Source: CADEFF01 sp964569315 (GTDB taxonomy: Bacteria; Pseudomonadota; Alphaproteobacteria; Dongiales; Dongiaceae). From it: a stretch of 35,691 nt of DNA. Location of the stretch: NCBI GenBank assembly GCA_964569315.1, contig CAZMUZ010000027.1:1-35691 (forward strand), read 5' to 3'. Position numbers and translations under genes: made by a program. Below, one piece after another: positions 16,130 through 23,960 of the stretch. Numbering within the stretch: position 1 is the stretch's first letter; every line of letters starts with the position of its first letter. The notes beneath the pieces were generated by a model. The model searched no databases. It had not been told where the DNA came from and saw only the letters and a list, made by a program, of their open reading frames with translations.

Positions 16130-17242
16130 TCAGCCGTCCTCCAGATGCAGCAGCAGGGCGATCCCCAGCAGGCCAACCACCCCGGCTGGCGCCCAGGCGG
16201 CCAACTCGAGCGGTATGCTGGAATTGATCCCGAGAGCGTAGACGAGGTCCGAAAAGAAATAGAGCAGGAAACCGGTGAGGGCGCCAGCCCCGACGAGCAT
16301 CACGCCGTCGCCCTTGCGATGGAGTCGAAGCGCGAACGCCGCCGCGATGAGTACGAGTGCGAGATAGAGGAACGGCATCGCCAGCAGCCGATGCCACAGC
16401 AGCCTGTGGGGCCTTCCGGAGAAGCCGGTCGCTTCCAGATTTGCGGCATAGGCCGGCAACTCCCAGAACGAGATCGAATTGGTCTTGGCGAATCGGTCGA
16501 CAATCTGGCTGAAAGCGAGTCGAGTCGGCAACTCGAGTCGATCGAGGTGGACCGCGGCGCGTCCGGCCTCGACCTGGCGGACCTCCTCCAGCTCCCAATG
16601 ACCGGCGCGCAACCGCCCGGTAAGCGCATCGTAGCGGACCTCGAACTGGTCGTTCCGATCGAGTTGCAGAATGGTGACCCGCGCGAGCTTTCCGGTCGCG
16701 GCGTCGACGCCGAAGGCGTGGACGATCGACGTTCCTCCCTCGCCCTGCTCCCGGAGCCAGACGCCGCCGCTGATCGAGACGGAAAGCCCGTCGGTGCCCT
16801 CGAAGTAGATGCTCCGCATGGTTTCGTACCGTGCCATGAGCGTGGTCGCGAAGGGATCGAGGGCGGTTACGCGAAAGACGCCGACGAGGAACGCCGCGAC
16901 CAGCACCGGCAGGAGGAACTGCCACACGGAAAGCCCGCTCGCCCGGGCCACGATCAGCTCGCTCGATTGCGTGAGCTGCCGATAGGTGCCGAGGCCGGCG
17001 ACCAGGATCGCGAACGGAACGGCTTGCTGCGCGGTCTGCGGCAGCTTGAGAAGCGCAATCACCAGGACGCGCCAGACGTTCTTGCCGATGCCCTCGTCCG
17101 TCAGGAACTGGAAGAGGTCGGCGACCAGGACGATCACGACGATCAGCGCCATGGTGCCCAGCAGCCATTGCAGGAAAAGCCGCGCGAGATAGAGCGAGAA
17201 GGTCGGCGGCAGGATGCGGGAGGAGAGCGCGGTCGCGGCCAT
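16130..17242 (-). CDS. lptG: LPS export ABC transporter permease LptG
   Basis: LptG pairs with LptF and the LptB ATPase to pull LPS from the inner membrane into the periplasmic bridge. The 370-residue product has the YjgP/YjgQ layout: N-terminal membrane segments, then FAILVAGLGTYRQLTQSSELIVARASGLS forming the coupling-helix region, a periplasmic jellyroll domain in the middle, and three C-terminal membrane segments. The order after lptF identifies it as the G subunit. It is seven bases from lptF and five from lptD. Confidence 0.94.
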   Translation of the reverse strand: MAATALSSRILPPTFSLYLARLFLQWLLGTMALIVVIVLVADLFQFLTDEGIGKNVWRVLVIALLKLPQTAQQAVPFAILVAGLGTYRQLTQSSELIVARASGLSVWQFLLPVLVAAFLVGVFRVTALDPFATTLMARYETMRSIYFEGTDGLSVSISGGVWLREQGEGGTSIVHAFGVDAATGKLARVTILQLDRNDQFEVRYDALTGRLRAGHWELEEVRQVEAGRAAVHLDRLELPTRLAFSQIVDRFAKTNSISFWELPAYAANLEATGFSGRPHRLLWHRLLAMPFLYLALVLIAAAFALRLHRKGDGVMLVGAGALTGFLLYFFSDLVYALGINSSIPLELAAWAPAGVVGLLGIALLLHLEDG

Positions 17243-17249
17243 CGTTCCG

Positions 17250-18374
17250 TCACTCGGCCGGGCGGAGGCGGTGCCGTCGGAAACGCTGCGAGAGCAGCAG
17301 GAGCGCCGCCGCCGCCGTCAGCAGAGGAATCAGATAGAGCAGCGGCACCAGCCAGGGATGGACGAGCGCGATGCTGAGGCCGGCATAGCTGGCGGCGACG
17401 AGAAGACCTACCGCCAGCACCGCCACCACCGCATTGATGCGCTGCTGGCGGCGACCGCGCGGGCCGAGCAACATGCAGGCGAGCCCGACCATCGTGTAGG
17501 CGAATATCTGCAGCGGCTCGGTCAGCCGCCGATGCGCCTGGACCCGCAGGCGATCGCGACTCTCCCGATCGGCGAACTCCGGCCCCGGCTGCAGCAGCTC
17601 GGCGAGGGTCATCTCCTCGCTGCGCAGCGGCGCGGTGCGATCCGCGGTCAGATCGGAGAGCTCGACGATCGTCCGGTCGAAATAGAGGATAGACACGTCG
17701 CCGGCGCCCGATTGCTGCACCGTGCCGCGTTCCAGCACGACGCGGGGACCTTCCTCGGAGCCGGCGATGAGGCCGCTCGCGGCGGTGTAGATGCGGGTCG
17801 ATTTCGGGATGCGCCGATCATAAATCAGCACGCCATGAAGCACGCCCGCGCCGTCGCGTTCCCGGGCATAGAAGGTGAGGCCCGGGATGAGCTCGCTGAA
17901 GACCCCTTCCTGGAGCAGCGCCTGCGAATAGTCGTTGCGCATGCGGAAGGCGAGATCGGAGAACACGCGCGCCGCCGCCGGCTGGAGCGAGATCGCGAGC
18001 CAGTAGCCGACAACGAGCACGACCAGCGCCACCAGCATCCCGGCCCTTGCGAGTTGCAGCGGGCTCAGCCCCGCCGACACCAGCACCACGAGCTCGCTGT
18101 CGCTGGCGAGGCGAAAATAGACGAACACCACGGAGATGAAGAGCGTGATGGGAATCATCACGCTGATCAGTTTCGGCAGGAGCAGGCCGAGGAAGTAGAG
18201 CGCGGTATCGAAGGGCAGGCCGCGGTTCACGATGAGGTCGAGCAGTCGCACGGTCTGGGTCAGCCAGACGATGAGCGTCAGCCCGATCGAGACCAGGATG
18301 AACGTCGTCACCAACTGCAGACCGATATAGCGCGTCGTCCCGTCGAGAATCCTGCGACCCAGCATGGCGCGCAT
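17250..18374 (-). CDS. lptF: LPS export ABC transporter permease LptF
   Basis: LptF is the other permease subunit of the LptB2FG extractor. The 374-residue product has the same YjgP/YjgQ fold as LptG: membrane segments near 15-35, 55-80 and 100-125, a coupling region YFRLASDSELVVLVSAGLS, a periplasmic beta domain, and three C-terminal membrane segments after the HRRLTEPLQIFAYTMVGL block. Two in-frame ATG codons, 18374 and 18365, are possible and neither has a good ribosome binding site. It heads the minus-strand run lptF-lptG-lptD-surA-rsmA and is divergent from pepA. Confidence 0.94.
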   Translation of the reverse strand: MRAMLGRRILDGTTRYIGLQLVTTFILVSIGLTLIVWLTQTVRLLDLIVNRGLPFDTALYFLGLLLPKLISVMIPITLFISVVFVYFRLASDSELVVLVSAGLSPLQLARAGMLVALVVLVVGYWLAISLQPAAARVFSDLAFRMRNDYSQALLQEGVFSELIPGLTFYARERDGAGVLHGVLIYDRRIPKSTRIYTAASGLIAGSEEGPRVVLERGTVQQSGAGDVSILYFDRTIVELSDLTADRTAPLRSEEMTLAELLQPGPEFADRESRDRLRVQAHRRLTEPLQIFAYTMVGLACMLLGPRGRRQQRINAVVAVLAVGLLVAASYAGLSIALVHPWLVPLLYLIPLLTAAAALLLLSQRFRRHRLRPAE

Positions 18375-18529
18375 GATAGAGGGGCCGGCCGCGGCGTTCC
18401 TAGCGGCATCTCGTCCGCGACCCCGCGCCGACTTTATCGCGGACCTCGCCTATGATAGACGAGACGCTGGCGCGGCCAGTTCTGCCGGCGCCGTCCCCGC
18501 GTTTGACGCCCGCCTCCAGGAGTGCGCCC

Positions 18530-20029
18530 ATGAAGATCCAGTTCGCCAAGCACGAGATGCCGACCGCGGGCGCGCTCGCTGTCGCGGTCGCCGATGAGCG
18601 CAAGCTCACCGCGTCGGCCACGCTCGCCGACCGCCTGAGCAAGGGCGCCATCGGCCGCGCGCTTGCGGTGAGCCGCTTCAAGGGCAGGGCGGACGAGCTG
18701 CTGCAGATTCTGGCGCCGGGCGAGCTGAAGCTCGACCGTGTGCTGCTCTACGGCGTCGGCGCGCCGGCGACCGTCGATCCGCTCGTCGCCGAAGCGATCG
18801 GCGGGCGCCTGGTCGCGCATGCCAACGGAGTCGGCGAGACGTCGCTCTCGATCGCCATCGACCCGATCTCCGGCAGCAAGATCGGCGCGGCGGAATTCGC
18901 CGCGCGCGTCGCGCAAGGAGCGCGGCTCCGGAGCTACCGCTTCGACAAGTACCGCACCAAGGAAAAGCCCGAGCAGAAGCCGAGCGTGAAGAAGCTCACC
19001 ATCATGGTCGAGGATCCGGCGGCGGCGAAGCGCGCCTATGAGCCGCTCGAAAGGCTGGCGGACGGCATCGTCTTCACCCGCGACCTGGTGACCGAGCCCG
19101 CCAACGTGATCTATCCGGAGAGCCTCGCGGCGGCGGCGAAGCAGCTCGCCAAGCTCGGCGTCGAGGTCGAGGTGCTGGGCGAGGCGCAGATGAAGAAGCT
19201 CGGCATGGGCGCGCTGCTCGGCGTGGGGCAGGGCAGCGAGCGGGATTCGCGGCTCGTGGTCATGCAGTGGAACGGCCTGCCCGCCAGCCGGAAGAAGCCG
19301 CCCGTTGCCTTCATCGGCAAGGGCGTCACTTTCGACACCGGCGGCATCTCGATCAAGCCCGCAGCCGGCATGGAAGAGATGAAGTGGGACATGGGCGGGG
19401 CCGGCGCCGTGATCGGCGCCATGAAGGCGATCGCCGGCCGCAAGGCGAAGGCGAACGTCGTCGGCGTGGTGGGGCTCGTCGAGAACATGCCCTCCGGCAC
19501 GGCGCAGCGTCCCGGCGACGTGGTGCATTCGATGTCGGGCCAGACGATCGAGGTGATCAACACCGACGCGGAAGGCCGGCTCGTGCTCGCCGACGCGCTC
19601 TGGTACACGCAGCAGCGCTTCAAGCCGCAATTCATGATCGATCTGGCGACCCTGACCGGCGCCATCATGGTGGCGCTCGGCCAGGTGCAGGCCGGCCTCT
19701 TCTCGAACAACGACCAGCTCGCCGAGCGCCTGCTCGGCGTCGGACGCGCGGAGGGCGAGCTGCTCTGGCGCATGCCACTCGGCGACGCATACGACAAGCT
19801 CATCAATTCGGACATTGCCGACGTGAAGAATGTCGGCGGCCGGTACGGCGGCTCGATCACCGCCGCGCAGTTCCTGCAGCGCTTCGTGAACAACACGCCC
19901 TGGGCGCATCTCGACATCGCCGGCATGGCCTGGAGCGACAAGGATGCGCCGACCGTGCCGAAAGGCGCGACAGGCTACGGCATCCGCATCCTCAACCGGC
20001 TGGTGGCGCAGCATTACGAGGAACGCTGA
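18530..20029 (+). CDS. pepA: Leucyl aminopeptidase (M17 family)
   Basis: This is a dinuclear-metal cytosolic aminopeptidase removing N-terminal residues from peptides; in E. coli PepA also acts as a DNA-binding protein. The 499-residue product has the family length, an N-terminal macro-like domain, and the catalytic domain with GKGVTFDTGG (Lys264, Asp269), Asp287, and the M17 signature NTDAEGRL at 344-351. I chose ATG 18530 because AGGAG lies seven bases upstream; the frame is open 26 codons further. A TATGAT box at 18451-18456 could be the -10 element, but no clear -35 is seen. The divergence from lptF is common in proteobacteria. Confidence 0.96.
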   Translation: MKIQFAKHEMPTAGALAVAVADERKLTASATLADRLSKGAIGRALAVSRFKGRADELLQILAPGELKLDRVLLYGVGAPATVDPLVAEAIGGRLVAHANGVGETSLSIAIDPISGSKIGAAEFAARVAQGARLRSYRFDKYRTKEKPEQKPSVKKLTIMVEDPAAAKRAYEPLERLADGIVFTRDLVTEPANVIYPESLAAAAKQLAKLGVEVEVLGEAQMKKLGMGALLGVGQGSERDSRLVVMQWNGLPASRKKPPVAFIGKGVTFDTGGISIKPAAGMEEMKWDMGGAGAVIGAMKAIAGRKAKANVVGVVGLVENMPSGTAQRPGDVVHSMSGQTIEVINTDAEGRLVLADALWYTQQRFKPQFMIDLATLTGAIMVALGQVQAGLFSNNDQLAERLLGVGRAEGELLWRMPLGDAYDKLINSDIADVKNVGGRYGGSITAAQFLQRFVNNTPWAHLDIAGMAWSDKDAPTVPKGATGYGIRILNRLVAQHYEER

Positions 20030-20042
20030 GCGGGAAGGCTCG

Positions 20043-20498
20043 ATGACCGAGATCCGCTTCTATCATCTGCAGCGCAGCCCGCTCGAGGCGGCGCTGCCGA
20101 CGATGCTGGAGCGGACCCTCGAGCGCGGGCAGCGCGCCGTGGTGATGCTGGGTTCGGAAGAGCGGGTCGAGGCGCTTGCGGCGCATCTTTGGACCTACAA
20201 CGATCGCAACTTCCTGCCGCACGGCACGAAGCGCGACGGCCAGGCCGAGCATCAGCCGATCTGGCTCACCGAGACCGACGAAAATCCGAACGCCGCGGCG
20301 GTGCTGTTCCTTGCCGATGGCGCGCAGTCGCAGGCGATCGGCGCTTACGCGCTCTGCGTCGAGCTGTTCGACGGCCAGGACGCGAGCGCCGTCGCCGCGG
20401 CGCGCGAGCGATGGGCCTCCTACAAATCCGCCGGTCACAGCCTCGTCTACTATCAGCAGAACGAGGTCGGTCGCTGGGAAGAGAAGGCGCGGGGCTGA
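20043..20498 (+). CDS. holC: DNA polymerase III chi subunit
   Basis: The chi subunit links the clamp loader to single-strand binding protein at the replication fork. The 151-residue product starts MTEIRFYHLQRSPLEAALP and contains the W-T-Y-N-D-x-N-F-L-P-H segment and the later DGAQ region conserved in chi. A GGAAGG site precedes ATG 20043, which lies 13 bases after the pepA stop, so the two are cotranscribed. The pepA-holC pairing is conserved across proteobacteria and supports the assignment. Confidence 0.93.
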   Translation: MTEIRFYHLQRSPLEAALPTMLERTLERGQRAVVMLGSEERVEALAAHLWTYNDRNFLPHGTKRDGQAEHQPIWLTETDENPNAAAVLFLADGAQSQAIGAYALCVELFDGQDASAVAAARERWASYKSAGHSLVYYQQNEVGRWEEKARG

Positions 20499-20618
20499 TG
20501 GCGGGCAGGCGCGCCCGGCCAATCGCATGACGCCGACGGACGTTCCCGCCTCGCCGGGAATGCCCGGCAGCCTGCCCCTCGCGCCCGACCGTTTGCCAGC
20601 ACGACCTCACAAGCGCGC

Positions 20619-22514
20619 TCAGGCGCCGGCTTCCTCCATCGCGGCCTGGGCCGCGAGCCAGGCCTCCTCGGCCGCGGCGATCTCGCGCTTCAGCTCGCCG
20701 AACTTGACCTGGAGCGCCATCAGATCGCGCGTCGAGCCGAGATAAATCTCGGGATCGGCGAGCTTCTTCTCCAGGGTCTTGCGTTTGGCGTTGAGCGTTT
20801 CGAGATGCTTTTCCGCCACCGTCGTGGCTTTGCGCAGGTCGGCCGTCCGTGCCCGTGCCTCCGCCTCCGCCTTGCGTCGCTCCTTGCGGCCGGCGGCGGT
20901 ATGGGTGCCGCCGCCATTGCGGCCCTCGGCCTCGCCGCGATCGCTGCCGCGCCGCTGCGCCATCAGATGGTCGCGATAATCCTCCATCGAGCCGTCGAAG
21001 GGTCGGCAATGGCCATCGGCAACCAGCCAGAGCCGGTCCGCGCCGAGCTCGATCAGATGCGGGTCGTGGCTGATCAGCACCACCGCGCCTTCATAGTCGT
21101 TGAGCGCGGCGATCAGCGCCTGGCGTGCATCGACGTCGAGATGGTTGGTCGGCTCGTCGAGGATCAGAACATGCGGCGCGTCGTGGGTGACGAGGGCGAA
21201 GAGGAGGCGCGCCTTCTCGCCGCCGGACAGCGCGCCGACCTGGGTGTTGACGCGTTGCTGGTCGAGCCCGAAGCGGGCCAGATGCGCGCGGCGCTTCGGC
21301 TCGGCGAGCTGGGGTGCGGCGCGTTCCATGAGCATGAGCGGCGTCGATTCCAGCGCCAGCTCGTCGGCCTGATGCTGCGCGAAATAGCCGATCTTGAGCT
21401 TGGAGGAGCGCCGTAGCTCGCCCGCCATCGGCTGCAGCCGGCCGACGAAGAGCTTGGCGAGCGTCGATTTGCCGTTGCCGTTGGCGCCTAGCAGCGCGAT
21501 CCGGTCGTCCTGGTCGAGCCGCAGATCGAGGCCGCGCAGGATCGGCTTGCCGGCCTCGTACCCGACCGCGACGCCGTCCATCGTGACGAGCGGCGGGGGC
21601 ATGGGGGCGGGGGCCGGGAAATCGAAGGCGACCGTGCGCGCTTCGACGACCGCGGCGATCGGCTCCATGCGCTCCAGCGCCTTGAGGCGCGACTGGGCCT
21701 GGCGTGCCTTGCTTGCCTTGTAGCGGAAGCGGTCGACGAAGGCCTGCATGTGGCGGCGCTGGGCGAGCTGCTTTGCGTGGGCGGCCGACTGATGCGCGAG
21801 GCGTTCGCTTCGCGTGCGCTCGAAATTGTCGTAGCCGCCGTTATAGAGGACGAGCTTGCGGTTCTCGAGATGCACGATCTTCTCGACCGCGCGATTGAGC
21901 AGGTCGCGATCGTGGCTCACCAGCAGGATGGTTCGCGGATAGCTCTTGAGATAGCTCTCGAGCCAGATCGACGCCTCGAGGTCGAGATGGTTGGTCGGCT
22001 CGTCGAGCAGCAGCAGGTCCGGCTCGGAGAACAGCAGGCCCGCAAGCGCGACGCGCATGCGCCAGCCGCCGGAGAACTCGCGGCAGGGGCGCGCCTGCTG
22101 CGCCTCGTCGAAGCCGAGCCCGGCGAGGATCGAGGCGGCGCGGGCGGGCGCGCTATGGGCTTCGATCTGCACGAGCCGGTCGTGGATTTCGGCGATGCGG
22201 TGCGGGTCGCTCGCATGCTCGGCCTCGTCGAGCAGCGCGCCGCGCTCGACGTCGAAGGCGAGCACGGTATCGATCAGGCTTTCGGGCCCGTCCGGCGCCT
22301 CCTGATGCAGCCGGCCGATGCGCCAGTTGTTCGGCACCGCCACGGTCCCCTGATCGGCCGCGAGATCGCCGGCGATGAGCTTCAGCAGCGTCGATTTGCC
22401 GCTGCCGTTAGGCCCGACGATGCCCGCCCGATGGCCGGGCGGCAGCGCGAGCGACGCCGCCTCCAGCAGGGGGCGGCCGGCGATCCGGTAGGTGAGGTCG
22501 GCGATCTGCAACAT
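20619..22514 (-). CDS. ABC-F family ATPase (Uup/YheS type)
   Basis: ABC-F proteins have two ATPase domains but no membrane part and act on the ribosome, for example in clearing stalls. The 631-residue product has the full double set: Walker A GPNGSGKST at 34-42, FSGGWRMR, and LLLDEPTNHLD near 168-178; then Walker A GANGNGKST at 343-351, LSGGEKAR at 429-436 and LILDEPTNHLD at 450-460. A charged linker of about 80 residues lies between them. The last 110 residues are a Lys/Glu/Ala rich coiled coil. I chose ATG 22514 (MLQIADLTYR); the frame continues upstream without family-like sequence. The subfamily cannot be settled by eye. It is divergent from ndk. Confidence 0.93.
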   Translation of the reverse strand: MLQIADLTYRIAGRPLLEAASLALPPGHRAGIVGPNGSGKSTLLKLIAGDLAADQGTVAVPNNWRIGRLHQEAPDGPESLIDTVLAFDVERGALLDEAEHASDPHRIAEIHDRLVQIEAHSAPARAASILAGLGFDEAQQARPCREFSGGWRMRVALAGLLFSEPDLLLLDEPTNHLDLEASIWLESYLKSYPRTILLVSHDRDLLNRAVEKIVHLENRKLVLYNGGYDNFERTRSERLAHQSAAHAKQLAQRRHMQAFVDRFRYKASKARQAQSRLKALERMEPIAAVVEARTVAFDFPAPAPMPPPLVTMDGVAVGYEAGKPILRGLDLRLDQDDRIALLGANGNGKSTLAKLFVGRLQPMAGELRRSSKLKIGYFAQHQADELALESTPLMLMERAAPQLAEPKRRAHLARFGLDQQRVNTQVGALSGGEKARLLFALVTHDAPHVLILDEPTNHLDVDARQALIAALNDYEGAVVLISHDPHLIELGADRLWLVADGHCRPFDGSMEDYRDHLMAQRRGSDRGEAEGRNGGGTHTAAGRKERRKAEAEARARTADLRKATTVAEKHLETLNAKRKTLEKKLADPEIYLGSTRDLMALQVKFGELKREIAAAEEAWLAAQAAMEEAGA

Positions 22515-22614
22515 GGCGGGCGGCGTCTTAGCACGGTCCGGGGCCGCAGGCGAAGCCCGCGGATGTGCGCCCGCACCGAGGCGGCACCGCGCCGAATTGC
22601 CGGTTTGCGGCGGG

Positions 22615-22643
22615 TTGCGGTCGGGCCGGCGAATCTCTATAAG
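22615..22643 (+). promoter_or_regulatory. Promoter of ndk
   Basis: TTGCGG (22615-22620), a 17-base spacer and TATAAG (22638-22643) form a good housekeeping promoter. The predicted start near 22650 gives a leader of about 28 bases containing a GGAGGAA ribosome binding site before the ndk ATG at 22678. Confidence 0.65.
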
Positions 22644-22677
22644 CTCGCCGGTCTTTCGCCCCGGAGGAACCCCGCGC

Positions 22678-23100
22678 ATGGCCGTCGAACGCACGCTTTC
22701 CATCATCAAGCCGGACGCCACCCGGCGCAATCTCACCGGCAAGATCAATGCCCGGTTCGAGGAGGCAGGGCTGCGCATCGTCGCGCAGAAGCGGCTGCGG
22801 CTCAGCCGCGACATGGCCGAGGGCTTCTACGCCGTGCATCGCGAGCGCCCTTTCTTCAAGGACCTCTGCGCCTTCATGACGAGCGGACCGGTGGTGGTCC
22901 AGGTGCTCGAAGGCGAGAACGCCGTCGCCCGCAATCGCGAGATCATGGGCGCGACCAATCCCGCCAACGCCGCGGCCGGCACGATCCGGAAGGACTTCGC
23001 GGAGTCGATCGAGGCCAATTCGGTGCATGGCTCGGATTCGGCCGAGAATGCGAAGACCGAGATCGCCTATTTCTTCACGCCGGCCGAAATCGTCGGCTGA
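22678..23100 (+). CDS. ndk: Nucleoside diphosphate kinase
   Basis: Ndk equalises nucleoside triphosphate pools by a phosphohistidine ping-pong mechanism. The 140-residue product has family length, begins MAVERTLSIIKPDA, and carries the active-site motif NSVHGSDS with His117 as the phosphate carrier, plus the GATNPANAAAGTIR loop. A strong GGAGGAA ribosome binding site lies before the ATG, and a clear promoter is 35 bases upstream of it. The gene stands alone, facing ynfA tail to tail. Confidence 0.98.
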   Translation: MAVERTLSIIKPDATRRNLTGKINARFEEAGLRIVAQKRLRLSRDMAEGFYAVHRERPFFKDLCAFMTSGPVVVQVLEGENAVARNREIMGATNPANAAAGTIRKDFAESIEANSVHGSDSAENAKTEIAYFFTPAEIVG

Positions 23101-23148
23101 GGAGCGCCGCTTCTTACGATTCCGGAACGATCGGGCTGGCGTCGGTTC

Positions 23149-23194
23149 GCGCGGCTCATGCCGCGCGCCGGGGTTTGCGCGGCTCACGCCGCGC
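23149..23194. repeat. Two tandem copies of a 7-bp-stem hairpin
   Basis: Two near-identical inverted repeats, GCGCGGC-TCAT-GCCGCGC (23149-23166) and GCGCGGC-TCAC-GCCGCGC (23177-23194), are repeated with a 28-base period. They lie between the convergent ndk and ynfA genes; the second contains the ynfA stop codon in its loop. With no T-runs they are more like paired, factor-aided terminators or mRNA 3'-end protectors than intrinsic terminators. The duplication itself is plain in the sequence. Confidence 0.75.
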
Positions 23195-23510
23195 GCGGGC
23201 CGAACAGGATGACGGCTGCGCCCGCCAGGCATAGTGCGACGCCCATGAGATCCCAGCGGTCCGGGCGCGTGCCTTCGACAAGCCAGAGCCAGACAAGCGC
23301 CGCGGCGATGTAGATGCCGCCATAGGCGGCATAGGCGCGCCCGGCGAAATCGCTCTCCACCCAGGTCAGCAGATAGGCGAAGAGGGCGAGGGAAAGGCAG
23401 CCCGGGACCAGCCACCACGCCGACGCGTCCTTGCGCAGCCACGCCCAGAAAGCGAAGCAGCCGGCGATCTCGGCGAGGGCGGCGAAGACGAAAGCGAGGA
23501 TGCTTTGCAT
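23184..23510 (-). CDS. YnfA family (UPF0060) small membrane protein
   Basis: The 108-residue product is almost wholly hydrophobic with four predicted membrane helices. It matches the YnfA/UPF0060 family by the segments EIAGCFAFWAWLRK, YAAYGGIYIAAALVWLW and the terminal RWDLMGVALCLAGAAVIL. These proteins resemble small multidrug resistance transporters, and a role in drug efflux has been proposed for some. The start at 23510 gives the usual N terminus. The bases just before it, GGGCCCGCAGGCGGGCCCC on the minus strand, form a hairpin covering any ribosome binding site. Hairpins also lie at its 3' end. Confidence 0.92.
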   Translation of the reverse strand: MQSILAFVFAALAEIAGCFAFWAWLRKDASAWWLVPGCLSLALFAYLLTWVESDFAGRAYAAYGGIYIAAALVWLWLVEGTRPDRWDLMGVALCLAGAAVILFGPRAA

Positions 23511-23511
23511 G

Positions 23512-23544
23512 GGGCCCGCCTGCGGGCCCGGCGTGTGCGCCGGG
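23512..23544 (-). promoter_or_regulatory. Overlapping hairpins immediately upstream of ynfA
   Basis: Two mutually exclusive stems share bases: GGGCCCG/CGGGCCC (23512-23529) and CCCGGCG/CGCCGGG (23527-23544, loop TGTG). On the minus-strand transcript they lie between the small subunit IV gene and the ynfA start codon at 23510. The inner stem holds the only candidate ribosome binding site of ynfA (AGGCGGG). They may terminate the upstream gene, hide the ynfA start, or switch between the two. Structure is seen; function is inferred. Confidence 0.4.
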
Positions 23545-23567
23545 GGGCCGCCCGTTGTTGCGAGCGG

Positions 23568-23693
23568 CTAGAGGAGGGTCAGCGCCATCAGCCCCAGCAA
23601 CGCGATCACGCCAAGCACGAGGACGGTCGTCAGGCGGCAGAAATTGCGCCAGGTGTCGCGGTGCTCTTGAGAAACTTCATCGATTTTTGCCAT
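23568..23693 (-). CDS. Putative aa3-type cytochrome c oxidase subunit IV
   Basis: The 41-residue product has a polar N terminus with EHRDTWRNFCRL followed by one membrane helix (about 21-41). This pattern resembles the short subunit IV of alphaproteobacterial aa3 cytochrome c oxidases (COX4_pro_2 type), which often have a W-x-x-F motif before the helix. The protein is so short that resemblance is the only evidence. ATG 23693 was chosen because the open frame upstream has no membrane-protein character; the ribosome binding site is weak. No other oxidase gene is nearby. It may be cotranscribed with ynfA, 57 bases downstream. Confidence 0.6.
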   Translation of the reverse strand: MAKIDEVSQEHRDTWRNFCRLTTVLVLGVIALLGLMALTLL

Positions 23694-23960
23694 CGCTCGC
23701 CAGATCCCTGTCCCGTCAGCTCGAACTATCCCTGGGCGCCGCGCCGCAGCCCCAAGGGTGCCCCTGTCATAGACCAGCCGGCGGGCGTCGGGCAACAGCC
23801 GGAAAGCGCGTCGGGCCCGGCGCTTAAGGCTGCTCCACGCAAGGACTAGATTCCGGGTCCGCTTCGGCTAGGATGGTCGGCACGAGCGGGGGCGCGTCAA
23901 CCGGATCGCAAGAATCCGGGCACGCCGGCGGGAAGAAGCGCTCGCAACGGAGGAACGTTC

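Noticed and set aside
13929..16241. 770-codon open frame on the plus strand opposite lptD
   Set aside because: Antisense shadow of lptD. The product is a low-complexity mix of Ala, Val, Asp, Arg and His typical of reverse-strand reading, with no start context.
18451..18456. TATGAT as the pepA -10 box
   Set aside because: No acceptable -35 hexamer lies 16-18 bases upstream, so it is mentioned under pepA but not listed as a promoter.
20543..20568. Short overlapping inverted repeats between holC and the ABC-F gene (TTCCCG/CGGGAA, GCCGGG/CCCGGC)
   Set aside because: Stems are only six bases, alternative pairings compete and there is no T-run; such repeats are common by chance at this GC content.
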